Source: Mycolicibacterium thermoresistibile
Lineage (GTDB): Bacteria > Actinomycetota > Actinomycetes > Mycobacteriales > Mycobacteriaceae
Direction: 5' to 3'
Assembly (NCBI RefSeq): GCF_900187065.1
Contig: NZ_LT906483.1
Location: 2,542,001-2,606,000, forward strand
Length of the DNA stretch: 64,000 nt
The notes beneath the pieces were generated by a model, which was given only the letters and a program-made list of their open reading frames with translations, was not told the DNA's origin and made no database searches. The position numbers and the translations under genes were made by a program. The first letter of the stretch is position 1; each line of letters opens with the position of its first letter. Shown here piece by piece: positions 50,560 to 63,599 of the stretch.

Positions 50560-51348
50560 CTAACGGACGATGCCGCGGGCGCGGTCCAGGCGCCCGCGGA
50601 TTCCCCATTCCGCGACCTTGAAGATCGCTTCGCGGATGTTGGAGCCGCTCATCTTCGACTGGCCGAGCTCCCGTTCGGTGAAGGTGATCGGCACCTCGAC
50701 GACCTTGAAGCCGTGGTTGATCGCGCGCCAGGTCAGGTCGATCTGGAAGCAGTAGCCCTTCGAGTCGACCGCGTCCAGGTCGATCTTCTCCAGTACCTCG
50801 CGCCGGTAGGCCCGGTAGCCGGCGGTGATGTCGCGGATGTCCACCCCCAGCAGCAACCGCGAATAGGTGTTGGCGGTGCGTGACAGCAGCAGCCGCCGCC
50901 GCGGCCAGTTGCGCACCTGACCACCGTCGACGTAGCGCGACCCGATGGCCAGGTCCGCCCCGGCGTCGACGGCGTCGAGCAGCCGGTGCAGCTCCTCCGG
51001 GGCGTGGCTGCCGTCGGCGTCCATCTCCACCAGCACCGAGTACTGGCGGTTCAGCCCCCACCGGAATCCGGCCAGATAGGCCGCGCCCAGACCGGCCTTG
51101 CTGGCGCGGTGCATGACGTGCACCCGATCCGGGTCCGCCAGCGCCAGCTCGTCGGCCAGCTCACCGGTGCCGTCGGGGCTGCCGTCGTCGACGATCAGCA
51201 CGTGCACCCCGGGGCAGGCCCGATGCACCCGATCCACGATCAGCGGCAGATTGTCCCGTTCGTTGTAGGTCGGGATGATCACCAGAGTGCGCTGACTCGG
51301 ACGTCGATTGTCCGTGGTGTCGGGGTCGGGTTGCTGGCCCGTCGTCAT
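50560..51348 (-). CDS. ppm1: polyprenol monophosphomannose synthase
   Basis: The protein has 262 residues from ATG 51348, with AAAGGAG 5 bases upstream. It is a GT2 catalytic domain: [52 protein letters not shown] (DxD), [11 protein letters not shown] and [14 protein letters not shown]. It moves mannose from GDP-mannose to polyprenyl phosphate at the membrane, the donor for lipoarabinomannan and O-mannosylation. In M. tuberculosis it is fused to Lnt; here it is separate and lies downstream of lnt with an out-of-frame overlap. Confidence 0.95.
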   Translation of the reverse strand: MTTGQQPDPDTTDNRRPSQRTLVIIPTYNERDNLPLIVDRVHRACPGVHVLIVDDGSPDGTGELADELALADPDRVHVMHRASKAGLGAAYLAGFRWGLNRQYSVLVEMDADGSHAPEELHRLLDAVDAGADLAIGSRYVDGGQVRNWPRRRLLLSRTANTYSRLLLGVDIRDITAGYRAYRREVLEKIDLDAVDSKGYCFQIDLTWRAINHGFKVVEVPITFTERELGQSKMSGSNIREAIFKVAEWGIRGRLDRARGIVR

Positions 51349-53284
51349 GGGACTCCTTTGCTCTTCGTCGACCCCGCAGCGCGTGGGGCACGAGTCTTCC
51401 ATTCTGCAATACCGTCCCGGCCAGGGCAGCGCCCAGACCGGCCAACGCCGCGGCGATCAGGGCGCCGTGGATGACCGGCCCGTACCGGGTGGCCGGGCTG
51501 AGTTGGGTTTTCAACCGCACCTGCACGTCCAGGTAGGCGGGTTCGAAGAACCGGGTCCGGGCGACTTCCCGGCCGTCGGGGGTGATCACCGCGCTGATGC
51601 CGGTGGTGCCCGCGACCACCGCGTAGCGGTTGTGTTCGACGGCCCGCAGCCGGGCGAACGCCAGATGCTGTTCGCTCATCGCCTCGTCGAAGGTGGCGTT
51701 GTTGGTCGGCACCGCCAGCACCTCGGCGCCGTTGCGCACCGACTCGCGGGCGGCCCGGTCGAAGATCACCTCCCAGCAGGTGGTCACACCGACCGGGACA
51801 CCGGCCGCGGTCACCACCCCGTCCCCGTCGACCGGGATGAAGTAGCCCGCCCGGTCGGCGTACGGGGACAACCGGCGGAAGAAGTCCCGCCAGGGCAGAT
51901 ACTCGCCGAACGGTTGCACGATCTGCTTGTCGTGACGGTCGGTGGGCCCGGTCTCCGGATCCCAGACCAGCACCGAGTTGGTGGCCACCGGGTTGTCCGG
52001 GCGGTATCCGGGCGCGCGCACCACCCCGCCGACCAGGATCGGCGCGCGGATCGCCGCGGCTGCAGCCGAAATCTGCTGGTGAGCATCGGGATTGGCGAGC
52101 GGATCGATGTCGGAGGAGTTCTCCGGCCACACCACGAACAGCGGTTGTTCGGCACGCCCGGCGCGGACGTCCTCGGCCAGCCGCATGGTTTCGCGGACGT
52201 GGTTGTCGAGCACCGCACGACGTTGCGCGTTGAAGTCCAGGCCCAGCCGCGGCACGTTGCCCTGCACCGCCGCCACCCGGATCGGCTGGTCGGCCGCATC
52301 GGCGCCGGCGCCGGAGTAGCGCACCTGCGGCCACACCACCGCGGTGGCCAGCAGCACCGCCGCGATGCACAGTCCGGGCAGCACCACCGCGGGCGGGGCG
52401 GCCCGGTGCGAGTCGCTGCGCCACCACCGGACGATCGCCGCCGTGAGCGCGGCCAGGCTGAAGCCGGTGAGCGCCACCGCGAACGACACCAGCGGCGCCC
52501 CGCCGATCTGCGCCAGGGCCAGCAGCGGCCCGTTGGTCTGGCTGTAGGCCACCACACCCCAGGGGAAGCCGCCGAACGGCACCGACGACTTGATCCACTC
52601 GTAGGCCACCCACAGCAGCGCGAACCACACCGGCCGGCCGGGCAGTCGGCGCACCGCAACCGCCGCCAGCCCGAACAACCCGGGGAACACCGCCTGCACC
52701 ACCGACAACGCCAGCCACGGCACGGCGCCCACCAGCCCGCTGATCCAGGGCAGCAGCGGGATGTGGAAGGCCAACCCGAACAGCACGCCGTAGCCGAAGC
52801 CGCCGGCGAGGGTCGTCGCCCGGTGGACCAGCACCCCGCCCAGCAGGGCGAGTGCGACCGGGGCCAGATACCACCAGCCCATCGGGGGGAAGCTCACACA
52901 CAGCAGCAGACCGGCCAGCACCGTGAGACCGAGCTGCGGCAGCCGGTCCAGCACGGCGCGGCCGGCGCGGTGGGCGAACCGGATCAGCCGGTCAGCCGGC
53001 CGATCGCCCGGTTCCGCGGTGTCGGCCCGGCTCGGCTCGTCGGTGGCCGGCTCGTCGGTGGCCGGATCTTCCACCGGGTCGTCGCCGGCCGGATCTTCGG
53101 CCGGATCCTCGGCCGGATCTTCGGCCGGGTCGTCGGTGATCGGGTCGAAGCCGATGGGGTCGGTGGGCGGTTCAGACCTGGTCGGTCCTGATGCCGGCCC
53201 GGACGTCGGCCCGGATGTCGGCCCGGACGTCGGCCCGGATCGCCGGCCGGGCGCGCGCCGGTCGCGCCGGCCGCGGTCAGCCAT
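51161..53284 (-). CDS. lnt: apolipoprotein N-acyltransferase with repeat N terminus
   Basis: The protein has 707 residues from ATG 53284, overlapping the amidohydrolase stop by 8 bases. Residues ~1-95 are low-complexity ([13 protein letters not shown], then [13 protein letters not shown]). Next come ~7 membrane helices, then the nitrilase domain with catalytic Glu (VVWPENSSD), Lys ([17 protein letters not shown]) and Cys ([10 protein letters not shown]). It acylates the N terminus of lipoproteins. The open frame runs 188 bases into ppm1 in another frame, giving an Arg/Gly-rich tail of doubtful function; most homologues would end near 51340. Confidence 0.93.
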   Translation of the reverse strand: MADRGRRDRRAPGRRSGPTSGPTSGPTSGPASGPTRSEPPTDPIGFDPITDDPAEDPAEDPAEDPAGDDPVEDPATDEPATDEPSRADTAEPGDRPADRLIRFAHRAGRAVLDRLPQLGLTVLAGLLLCVSFPPMGWWYLAPVALALLGGVLVHRATTLAGGFGYGVLFGLAFHIPLLPWISGLVGAVPWLALSVVQAVFPGLFGLAAVAVRRLPGRPVWFALLWVAYEWIKSSVPFGGFPWGVVAYSQTNGPLLALAQIGGAPLVSFAVALTGFSLAALTAAIVRWWRSDSHRAAPPAVVLPGLCIAAVLLATAVVWPQVRYSGAGADAADQPIRVAAVQGNVPRLGLDFNAQRRAVLDNHVRETMRLAEDVRAGRAEQPLFVVWPENSSDIDPLANPDAHQQISAAAAAIRAPILVGGVVRAPGYRPDNPVATNSVLVWDPETGPTDRHDKQIVQPFGEYLPWRDFFRRLSPYADRAGYFIPVDGDGVVTAAGVPVGVTTCWEVIFDRAARESVRNGAEVLAVPTNNATFDEAMSEQHLAFARLRAVEHNRYAVVAGTTGISAVITPDGREVARTRFFEPAYLDVQVRLKTQLSPATRYGPVIHGALIAAALAGLGAALAGTVLQNGRLVPHALRGRRRAKESHDDGPATRPRHHGQSTSESAHSGDHPDLQRTGQSAADRGSGASGLPRGARADRRRRQPRRHR
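53060..53260. repeat. 12-bp tandem repeats in the 5' end of lnt
   Basis: Two arrays of 12-bp units: (GCCGGATCTTCG)-like at ~53090-53140, encoding AEDP repeats, and (TCGGCCCGGACG)-like at ~53197-53245, encoding GPTS repeats. They are likely slippage-prone and variable in length between strains. Confidence 0.75.
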
Positions 53285-54872
53285 GGATGACCGCACCTCG
53301 ATGTACCGTCTGCCGGCACCGTGGCAGCCGGTCCCCGGCCGCGAGCCGGGGCAGCGCCGGCACCCGTGAGCGCGGATCGGTCGACCACCGCTGCACGGCG
53401 TCGTCGGGGGTGGCGATCTCGAGTTCGTCGGCGTCCCAGACGGCGTAGGAGGCGGGCGCCCCCGGCACCAGGGTGCCGCTCACGCCGTCGCGGACACCGC
53501 CGGCACGCCATCCGCCGCGGGTGGCCGCCGCGAACGCCGCACGCGCCGACACCGCGCTGCCCGGGGTGTGGTGCAGCGTGGCGGCACGCACCGTCTCCCA
53601 CGGATTCATGCTGGTGACGGGCGAATCCGAGCCGAACGCGAGGGGCACGCCTGCCGATGCTAACAGCGCCAGCGGGTTCAGCCCGGCCGCGCGATCGGGG
53701 CCCAGACGCCGGGCGTACATCCCGTTCTCGCCGCCCCACAGCGCATCGAAGTTGGGTTGCACGCTGGCCACCACGCCCCAGCTGCCGAGACGCTCGGCCT
53801 GCTCGGCGTCGACCATCTCGAGGTGCTCCAACCGGTGTCCGCAGCGTGCCACCGACGGTGCCCCGAACTCGTCGACCACCCGCTGTAGGGCGTCGACGAC
53901 GGCGGTGACGGCGGCGTCGCCGATGACGTGGAATCCGGCCGTCACCCCGGCCTCGGTGCAGGCCCGCAGATGCGCGAACACGGCATCGGGGTCGAGATGG
54001 CGGTTGCCGCAGGTGTCCGGTGCATCGTGGTAGGGCCGGGACAGCCATGCGGTGCGCGACCCGAGCGCGCCGTCGACGAACAGGTCGCCGGCCAACCCGC
54101 GCGCCCCGGTGGCGGCCGTCAGTTCGGTGGCCTCCGCGGCGGTGCGGACGGGTTCGCCCCAGTAGCCGATGATCTCCACCCCGAGGTCGAGGTCGCGCAG
54201 AGCCTGCCAGTCGTCGAGGCCGCCGATCTGCGGGCCGGCGCATTCGTGTACGGCGACGACGCCGTGGGCGGCGGCGTGGCGCAACGCGGCGGTGCGGGCC
54301 GCGTGCCGCTGCTCGGCGGTGAGGCCGGCGCGGGCGGCCGCGCGCACCGCGTGGTGGGCGTCGGCTGTCAGCGGACGTTGCGGGTCGAACCCGGTGCGCT
54401 GCCCCAGGTCCGGCACCGACCGGCGCAGCCCGGTGGAGGCGACCGCCGAGTGCACGTCGACCCGGGCCAGGTAGGCGGGCCGGCCACCGACGACGCGGTC
54501 CACGTCGTCGGTGTGTGGTGGGCGCTGCTCGGGCCACTCCGAGTCGTCCCAGCCGTGCGCCCAGATCGGCCCCTCGGGATGCCGCCGGGCGTGCTCGGCG
54601 AGCAGGTCCAGACAGTGCCGCAACGAGGTCGCGGGGCGCAGGTCCAGCCCGGTCAGCGCGAGCCCGGTGGCGGTGAGGTGCACATGCGCGTCGACGAAGG
54701 CGGGCGCCAGGAAGGCGCCGTCCAGATCGATCACGGTGGCGTCGGGGAACTGGTGGCGGCCGACGTCGTCGGTGCCGAGCCAGGCGACGACGCCGTCGCG
54801 CACCGCGAGGGCGGTGGCGTCGGGCATGGCGGGGCTGTACACCCGGCCGTTGAGCAGGAGTGTGGTCGTCAC
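53277..54872 (-). CDS. amidohydrolase family protein (YtcJ/LAF3-like)
   Basis: The protein has 531 residues. Metal motif His-x-His is in [16 protein letters not shown]; later ligands are in [43 protein letters not shown] and [15 protein letters not shown]. Substrate-shielding segments [17 protein letters not shown] are typical of YtcJ-like exoamidases. The family hydrolyses N-acyl or amide bonds; the substrate is unknown. It lies between fxsA (6 bases) and lnt (8-base overlap), so it is part of the ppm1-lnt transcription unit. Confidence 0.88.
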   Translation of the reverse strand: MTTTLLLNGRVYSPAMPDATALAVRDGVVAWLGTDDVGRHQFPDATVIDLDGAFLAPAFVDAHVHLTATGLALTGLDLRPATSLRHCLDLLAEHARRHPEGPIWAHGWDDSEWPEQRPPHTDDVDRVVGGRPAYLARVDVHSAVASTGLRRSVPDLGQRTGFDPQRPLTADAHHAVRAAARAGLTAEQRHAARTAALRHAAAHGVVAVHECAGPQIGGLDDWQALRDLDLGVEIIGYWGEPVRTAAEATELTAATGARGLAGDLFVDGALGSRTAWLSRPYHDAPDTCGNRHLDPDAVFAHLRACTEAGVTAGFHVIGDAAVTAVVDALQRVVDEFGAPSVARCGHRLEHLEMVDAEQAERLGSWGVVASVQPNFDALWGGENGMYARRLGPDRAAGLNPLALLASAGVPLAFGSDSPVTSMNPWETVRAATLHHTPGSAVSARAAFAAATRGGWRAGGVRDGVSGTLVPGAPASYAVWDADELEIATPDDAVQRWSTDPRSRVPALPRLAAGDRLPRCRQTVHRGAVIHG

Positions 54873-54878
54873 GGTGTG

Positions 54879-55424
54879 TCAGTCGGTGCGTGGCAGGCGG
54901 GGCTGATCGGCGTCGATCACGGTGCCGGCAACGTCCGTGTCGGTCACGGTGTCGGTCACGTGCTCGACGACGTGGGCGTCGATCACTTCGCCGTCAATGT
55001 AACCGGGCCGCCCGGCGCGGTGGCCGGCCACCGTGATCAACGGCAGGTGCCGGCTGATTCTCCGGGCCGCCACCGCGGTGATCGCCGGCCGCAGCACCGC
55101 CCGCGTCGGCGGCGCCAACAGCAGCGCGCCGAGCACCGAACTGGCCAGGCCGGGCACCACCACGAGCACCGTGCCCGCCGCCACCATCAGGCTGTCGGTG
55201 GCCGCACCCAGCGGGGAGCCGAGCCGGCCCGGAGGTGCGGCCCCGGCGAGTGTGCTGCGCAGTTCGCGGAGCTGCCGGGTGACCTGCGCACCGGCCAGGA
55301 CGAGCCCGAGCAGGAACGCCACCAGCACGGCCAGCACCGCCCAGCCGAAGCCCACCGTCGTCACCATCGCGATGAACACCGCCAGTTCGACGACGGCGTA
55401 GAGCAGGAACAGCCGCTGTGCCAT
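54879..55424 (-). CDS. fxsA: FxsA family membrane protein
   Basis: The protein has 181 residues from ATG 55424. Membrane helices are LFLLYAVVELAVFIAMVTTVGFGWAVLAVLVAFLLGLVLAG and LMVAAGTVLVVVPGLASSVLGALLLAPPTRAVLRP, the FxsA core. An acidic C-terminal tail follows (DGEVIDAHVVEHVTDTVTDTDV), common in actinobacterial members. In E. coli, FxsA overproduction blocks F-plasmid exclusion of phage T7; the mycobacterial role is unknown. It is the M. tuberculosis Rv2053c counterpart by neighbourhood. Confidence 0.88.
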   Translation of the reverse strand: MAQRLFLLYAVVELAVFIAMVTTVGFGWAVLAVLVAFLLGLVLAGAQVTRQLRELRSTLAGAAPPGRLGSPLGAATDSLMVAAGTVLVVVPGLASSVLGALLLAPPTRAVLRPAITAVAARRISRHLPLITVAGHRAGRPGYIDGEVIDAHVVEHVTDTVTDTDVAGTVIDADQPRLPRTD

Positions 55425-55449
55425 ATCGGTCAAACGTCCCGGTGGCCGA

Positions 55450-55845
55450 TCAGGTTCCGGCCGGGCGGATCTTCAACCCGACGTTGGTGCGCATCCCGCC
55501 GCGCAGCTTGGAGAAGAAGTTGAACGCCTTGCCCAGCAGTCCGTAGCGTTTGCCGATCGCGTCGTAGACCTCCCCGGTGCGGGATTTGTCCAGGATGGTG
55601 GCGACGGCCTCGACCGGTTCGCTGGTCGGATTGCCCCGCATGTCGCATTTGGCGATGGTGACGCGGGGGGTGTTGCGGATGCGCTTGACCTTCCAGGACT
55701 TCTCCTGGGTGATCACCAGTAGACCGTCGCCGTCGGGCGCCGCCCACACCGGGGTGGGTTTGGGCCGGCCGTCCTTGGTGAACGTGGTCAGCAGGATGTA
55801 GTCGGACGTGGCAATGTCGTCGAAGGTCACCGGCACGGGCTCCAC
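55450..55845 (-). CDS. PPOX-class F420-dependent enzyme
   Basis: The protein has 131 residues. It is a split-barrel flavin/F420-binding fold: FDDIATSDYILLTTFTKDGRPKPTPVWAAPDGDGLLVITQEKSWKVKRIRNTPRVTIAKCD, and a C-terminal DAIGKRYGLLGKAFNFFSKLR. It resembles M. tuberculosis Rv2061c (from memory), which is near fxsA there too. The activity is probably F420-dependent reduction or cofactor binding. The start ATG 55845 is well placed. Confidence 0.85.
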   Translation of the reverse strand: MEPVPVTFDDIATSDYILLTTFTKDGRPKPTPVWAAPDGDGLLVITQEKSWKVKRIRNTPRVTIAKCDMRGNPTSEPVEAVATILDKSRTGEVYDAIGKRYGLLGKAFNFFSKLRGGMRTNVGLKIRPAGT

Positions 55846-55876
55846 CGTAACGGCCGGTACCGACGCACGGGGCCCA

Positions 55877-56470
55877 TCACGGGGCCGGGGTCGATTCCGG
55901 GGTGGACGGCGGGGCCGTCCGCCGGGCGCGGACCTGGAGCGCGCGGGTGGCGGCCATGGCGAGGGCGACCAGGATCACCAGCGCGATGGTCAGCCCGGTC
56001 CACGGGAACTGCGGCGCCTGCAGCTGGTCGACGAACGCCTGGGTGGCCGCCGCCGGATTCCCGGGCACCGCTTTGGCGTAGTCCTCCCCCGCCTCGAGCG
56101 TGACCCGATCGTAGGTGGTGCTGTAGGTCCCGGCGAACGACGGGCTGAGCACCAGCACGGTGGCGTCCGGATGGTTGATGCCGACCTCGGTGGCGACATC
56201 GCGCAGCGCGGTGTCCATCCACGGGTTCTGGTCGATGACCACCACTTTGAGGTCGATGCCGTCGGCGCGGGCGTCGGCGACCACCTGTTGCAACTCGTCG
56301 AGCTGCTCGGGCTCGAGCCCCGCGGCGCTGACATGGTCGTCCTGCAGATCGGCGTTCAGCGCGTCGAGACACGCCTCCGGGGCGTCGGGGTTGAGGTCCC
56401 GATCGGCCTCGATGCCGAGGGTGGTACACAACTCGTCGGGTATGTAGGCCGGCAGCACAGGTGCGGTCAC
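55877..56470 (-). CDS. Rv1476-like single-pass membrane protein with TPM-like domain
   Basis: The protein has 197 residues from GTG 56470; GTG 56509 is in frame upstream and no clear ribosome-binding site decides between them. It begins VTAPVLPAYIPDELCTTLG. A periplasm-facing TPM-like part (LQQVVADARADGIDLKVVVIDQNPWMDTALRDVATEVG, then ATVLVLSPSFAGTYS) is followed by one C-terminal helix (FPWTGLTIALVILVALAMAATRAL) and a basic tail. The neighbour acn is divergent, as in M. tuberculosis Rv1475c/Rv1476. There Rv1476 is followed by ripA; here ripA is absent. Confidence 0.82.
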   Translation of the reverse strand: MTAPVLPAYIPDELCTTLGIEADRDLNPDAPEACLDALNADLQDDHVSAAGLEPEQLDELQQVVADARADGIDLKVVVIDQNPWMDTALRDVATEVGINHPDATVLVLSPSFAGTYSTTYDRVTLEAGEDYAKAVPGNPAAATQAFVDQLQAPQFPWTGLTIALVILVALAMAATRALQVRARRTAPPSTPESTPAP

Positions 56471-56559
56471 AGCCTGGAACGGTACGCGATCACCGCGTTG
56501 GGTATCCACCTGACAACCGGTCTCCGACAGGGAAGACTGGGGTCGGACCGGGCGTTATA

Positions 56560-56575
56560 CAGGACAAGCGTACTG
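56560..56575 (+). promoter_or_regulatory. AcnR operator upstream of acn
   Basis: CAGGACAAGCGTACTG fits the motif CAGNACnnncGTACTG reported for the TetR-type aconitase repressor AcnR of Corynebacterium at every specified base (motif from memory). It lies 61 bases upstream of the acn start, where it would block the promoter. The matching TetR gene follows acn. Confidence 0.75.
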
Positions 56576-56635
56576 TTAGGATTATCGGCGCCGTTGACAC
56601 AGCCCGTCGGCGGCGATGACTAGCCGGGAGTTGAT

Positions 56636-59482
<2,847 letters not shown>

Positions 59483-59525
59483 TCCGCTCGTCGACGCGTA
59501 CTCGGCGGAACAGCAGGGACGTCCG

Positions 59526-60098
59526 TTGCCGCGGGTGACTGACGACCATCTGGCGGCGCGCCGTCGGCAGATTCTCGACGGCGCCCGCCGCTGTTTCGCC
59601 GAGTACGGCTACGAGCAGGCCACGGTGCGCCGCCTGGAGCAGGCGACCGGGTTGTCGCGAGGCGCGATCTTCCACCACTTCAAGGACAAGGACACCCTGT
59701 TCTTCGAGCTGGCGCGGGAGGACGCCGAGCGGATGGCCGAGGTGGCCTCCCGCGAGGGGCTGATCCAGGTGATGCGGGATCTGATCGCGGCGCCGGAGCA
59801 GTACGACTGGTTGACGACGCGGTTGGAGATCGCCCGCAAGCTGCGCAACGATCCGGAGTTCCACCGCGGCTGGTCGGAGTTGTCCGCGGAGCTGGCGGCG
59901 GCCACCACGGCCCGGTTGCGCCGCCAGAAGCAGGCCGGCCGGCTGCGCGACGACGTGCCCGGAGAGGTGCTGCGGACCTACCTGGAGCTGGTGCTCGACG
60001 GGCTGGTGGCCCGGCTCGCGTCGGGTGACGATCCCGAAAAACTCAGTGCGGTACTGGACCTGGTGGAGGCGTCGGTGCGCCACCAGGGTTCGGAGTGA
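59526..60098 (+). CDS. acnR: TetR-family aconitase repressor (AcnR-like)
   Basis: The protein has 190 residues from TTG 59526; GTG 59535 is an alternative. HTH residues ~10-55: RRQILDGARRCFAEYGYEQATVRRLEQATGLSRGAIFHHFKDKDTLF. The ligand domain includes RLEIARKLRNDPEFHRGWSEL, typical of the AcnR group (citrate-responsive in Corynebacterium). It is co-oriented with acn, like M. tuberculosis Rv1474c. A matching operator lies at 56560-56575, so negative feedback on acn is the expected function. Confidence 0.92.
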   Translation: MPRVTDDHLAARRRQILDGARRCFAEYGYEQATVRRLEQATGLSRGAIFHHFKDKDTLFFELAREDAERMAEVASREGLIQVMRDLIAAPEQYDWLTTRLEIARKLRNDPEFHRGWSELSAELAAATTARLRRQKQAGRLRDDVPGEVLRTYLELVLDGLVARLASGDDPEKLSAVLDLVEASVRHQGSE

Positions 60099-60138
60099 CC
60101 CTGCCCGTCCGCCTGCCCGTCCCAGTGAACCGCGACGG

Positions 60139-60333
60139 TCAGCTGGCCCGGCGGCTGCGGTGGTTGGGTCCGCCCCGGCTGCGCATCGTGGTGCCGGATT
60201 CGCGCAGCATCGCGTGGATCGACCCGTATGACCGTCCGGTGGAGGCCACCAGCGACCGGATACTGGCCCCGTTCTCGTAGGCGGTGCGCAGTTCCTGCAT
60301 CAGCTGCTCTCGGGACTTGTTGGTCTTCTTCAT
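60139..60333 (-). CDS. small helix-turn-helix protein (Rv1473A-like)
   Basis: The protein has 64 residues from ATG 60333, with GGGGAG six bases upstream; ATG 60339 is too close to that site. Sequence: KKTNKSREQLMQELRTAYENGASIRSLVASTGRSYGSIHAMLRESG, a HTH of the type that inserts an alpha-helix in DNA, then a basic tail. It is a possible transcriptional regulator located between acnR and the ABC-F gene, as in M. tuberculosis Rv1473A. The target is unknown. Confidence 0.82.
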   Translation of the reverse strand: MKKTNKSREQLMQELRTAYENGASIRSLVASTGRSYGSIHAMLRESGTTMRSRGGPNHRSRRAS

Positions 60334-60433
60334 CGACATCTCCCCACCTCTCGATGTCCCGACGCATACCCACGGTAAAAAGGCTTCACACTCCGCGCGG
60401 GAAAATGACCGAACGGGCCGGAACCGGATCCGC

Positions 60434-62071
<1,638 letters not shown>

Positions 62072-62229
62072 GCTGACACTCCTGAGGACGGGTTCGAAGA
62101 ACGGGTGGATCTGCCGGGGACATGACGGCACGGTCGGCGGCTGGCCGCGCGACCGGCAACCCAGGCTAGTCGGCCGGTGGGCCGGGATGCCAATCGATTT
62201 TCTGTGCGTGCTGGGCCGGGCGGCGCCGT

Positions 62230-63054
62230 TCAGATCTTGTCGTCCGGGAATCTGGGGGCCCGCTTCTCCTTGCGGGCGGCGACCGCCTCTTCGAAGTTGT
62301 GCGTCAGCAGCCGGATGTAGAGCTGTCCGAGGCCCTCGGCGTGCATGTGCGATTCCAGCGAACCGGCGTCCAGTCCGCTCCACAGCGTCCGCTTGGTCAG
62401 TTCGGTGCCGGGCCGGGAGAACCCCGCGATCCGGTCGGCCAGCTCGTAGCAGGTGTCGAGGAGCTCGGCGGGCGGCACCCGGCGCGACACCAGGCCGATT
62501 CGTTCGGCTTCCTCGGCGTCGACGTCCCGGCCGGTCAGCATGATCTCGAAGGCCCGGGAGGAGCCGATGGCGCGCGGCAGCAGATAGCTGAGCCCCAGCT
62601 CACTGGCGGTCAGCCCGTTGTTGATGCCGGCGGCGCGGAAGTACGCCTCGGTGGAGGCGATCCGGATGTCGGCGGCCAGCGCCAGGCACAGCCCGCCCCC
62701 GATGGCGGCGCCGTTGACGGCGGCGATCACCGGCTGGTGCAGCTTGCGCAGCGTCAGGATGACGTCGTCGAGCACTTCCATCGACCGCAGCCCGTAGCTG
62801 GGCCGGGTCAGCCCGTCGACGTGCGGCACCGTGCCGGCCGACTTGTGGTCCGCGCCGGACGAGAAGCCGCGGCCCGCGCCGGTGAGCACGACGACGCGGA
62901 CATCGTTGTCGTAGGTGATCTCATCGAGTGCCGCCTTGAGAGGCACCATGACATCGAACGCCATCGAGTTCATCCGCTCCGGCCGGTTGAGCGTCACCAG
63001 CGCGATGTGCGGACGGGGATGGTCTACCAGCACCAGGTCGTCACGACTACGCAC
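62230..63054 (-). CDS. echA12: enoyl-CoA hydratase/isomerase family protein
   Basis: The protein has 274 residues from GTG 63054. It has the crotonase fold: VTLNRPERMNSMAFDVM, RGFSSGADHKS, VIAAVNGAAIGGGLCLALAADIRIAS and FRAAGINNGLTASELGLSYLLPRAIG. The two catalytic glutamates of true hydratases are not both in standard places (a Glu is in SELGLSY), so isomerase or lyase chemistry is possible. It is the EchA12 counterpart by neighbourhood, between the thioredoxin gene (44 bases) and the ABC-F gene. Confidence 0.9.
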   Translation of the reverse strand: MRSRDDLVLVDHPRPHIALVTLNRPERMNSMAFDVMVPLKAALDEITYDNDVRVVVLTGAGRGFSSGADHKSAGTVPHVDGLTRPSYGLRSMEVLDDVILTLRKLHQPVIAAVNGAAIGGGLCLALAADIRIASTEAYFRAAGINNGLTASELGLSYLLPRAIGSSRAFEIMLTGRDVDAEEAERIGLVSRRVPPAELLDTCYELADRIAGFSRPGTELTKRTLWSGLDAGSLESHMHAEGLGQLYIRLLTHNFEEAVAARKEKRAPRFPDDKI

Positions 63055-63098
63055 GGTTGCACGTTAGCGTGCGGCCGTGCCGACTCGGGCCGGGCGGG

Positions 63099-63470
63099 CT
63101 ATTCGCCGCTTTGTTCGGCGTTCTGCTGCGCCGCGATGGCGGCGTCGATGTCGAGTTCCCTGACTTTCTGCACCAGCTCCTCCAACGCCGGCGGCGGCAA
63201 GGCGCCGGCCTGGTTGAACACCAGGTAGCCCTTCTTGAAGGCCATCAGCGTCGGGATGGAACGGATGTCGGCGGCCGCGGCCAACGCCTGCTCGGCCTCC
63301 GTGTCCACCTTGGCGTGGACGACATCCGGGTGCTTCTGGGCCGAGGCCTCGAAGGTCGGCGCGAACTGGCGGCACGGGCCGCACCAGGACGCCCAGAAGT
63401 CGACCAGGACGATCTCGTTCTCCTGGATGGTCTCGTTGAACTGATCGGCGGTGATGTCTATGGCACTCAC
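63099..63470 (-). CDS. thioredoxin (trxB1-like)
   Basis: The protein has 123 residues from GTG 63470, with AGGAG six bases upstream. It has the thioredoxin fold with the active site WCGPC in VDFWASWCGPCRQFAPTFE, the cis-Pro in IRSIPTLMAF and a C-terminal helix carrying extra Ala/Gln. A cytosolic dithiol reductant; it corresponds by position to M. tuberculosis Rv1471 (trxB1), which despite the name encodes a thioredoxin-like protein. Confidence 0.93.
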   Translation of the reverse strand: MSAIDITADQFNETIQENEIVLVDFWASWCGPCRQFAPTFEASAQKHPDVVHAKVDTEAEQALAAAADIRSIPTLMAFKKGYLVFNQAGALPPPALEELVQKVRELDIDAAIAAQQNAEQSGE

Positions 63471-63599
63471 GCCATCTCCTAACGTCGTGGCCCGGCCGGG
63501 CATTCCCGGCCGTACTGGCGCTGACCCGCCAGTGCCGTCCCCCGTATGGTAACGGCCTACCGGGTCGGCACCGGGTCACAGGGCACGCGTCGGGCCCGC

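Noticed and set aside
51308..53191. 627-codon plus-strand frame across lnt
   Set aside because: Shadow of lnt, dominated by His/Gln/Arg runs; no start signal.
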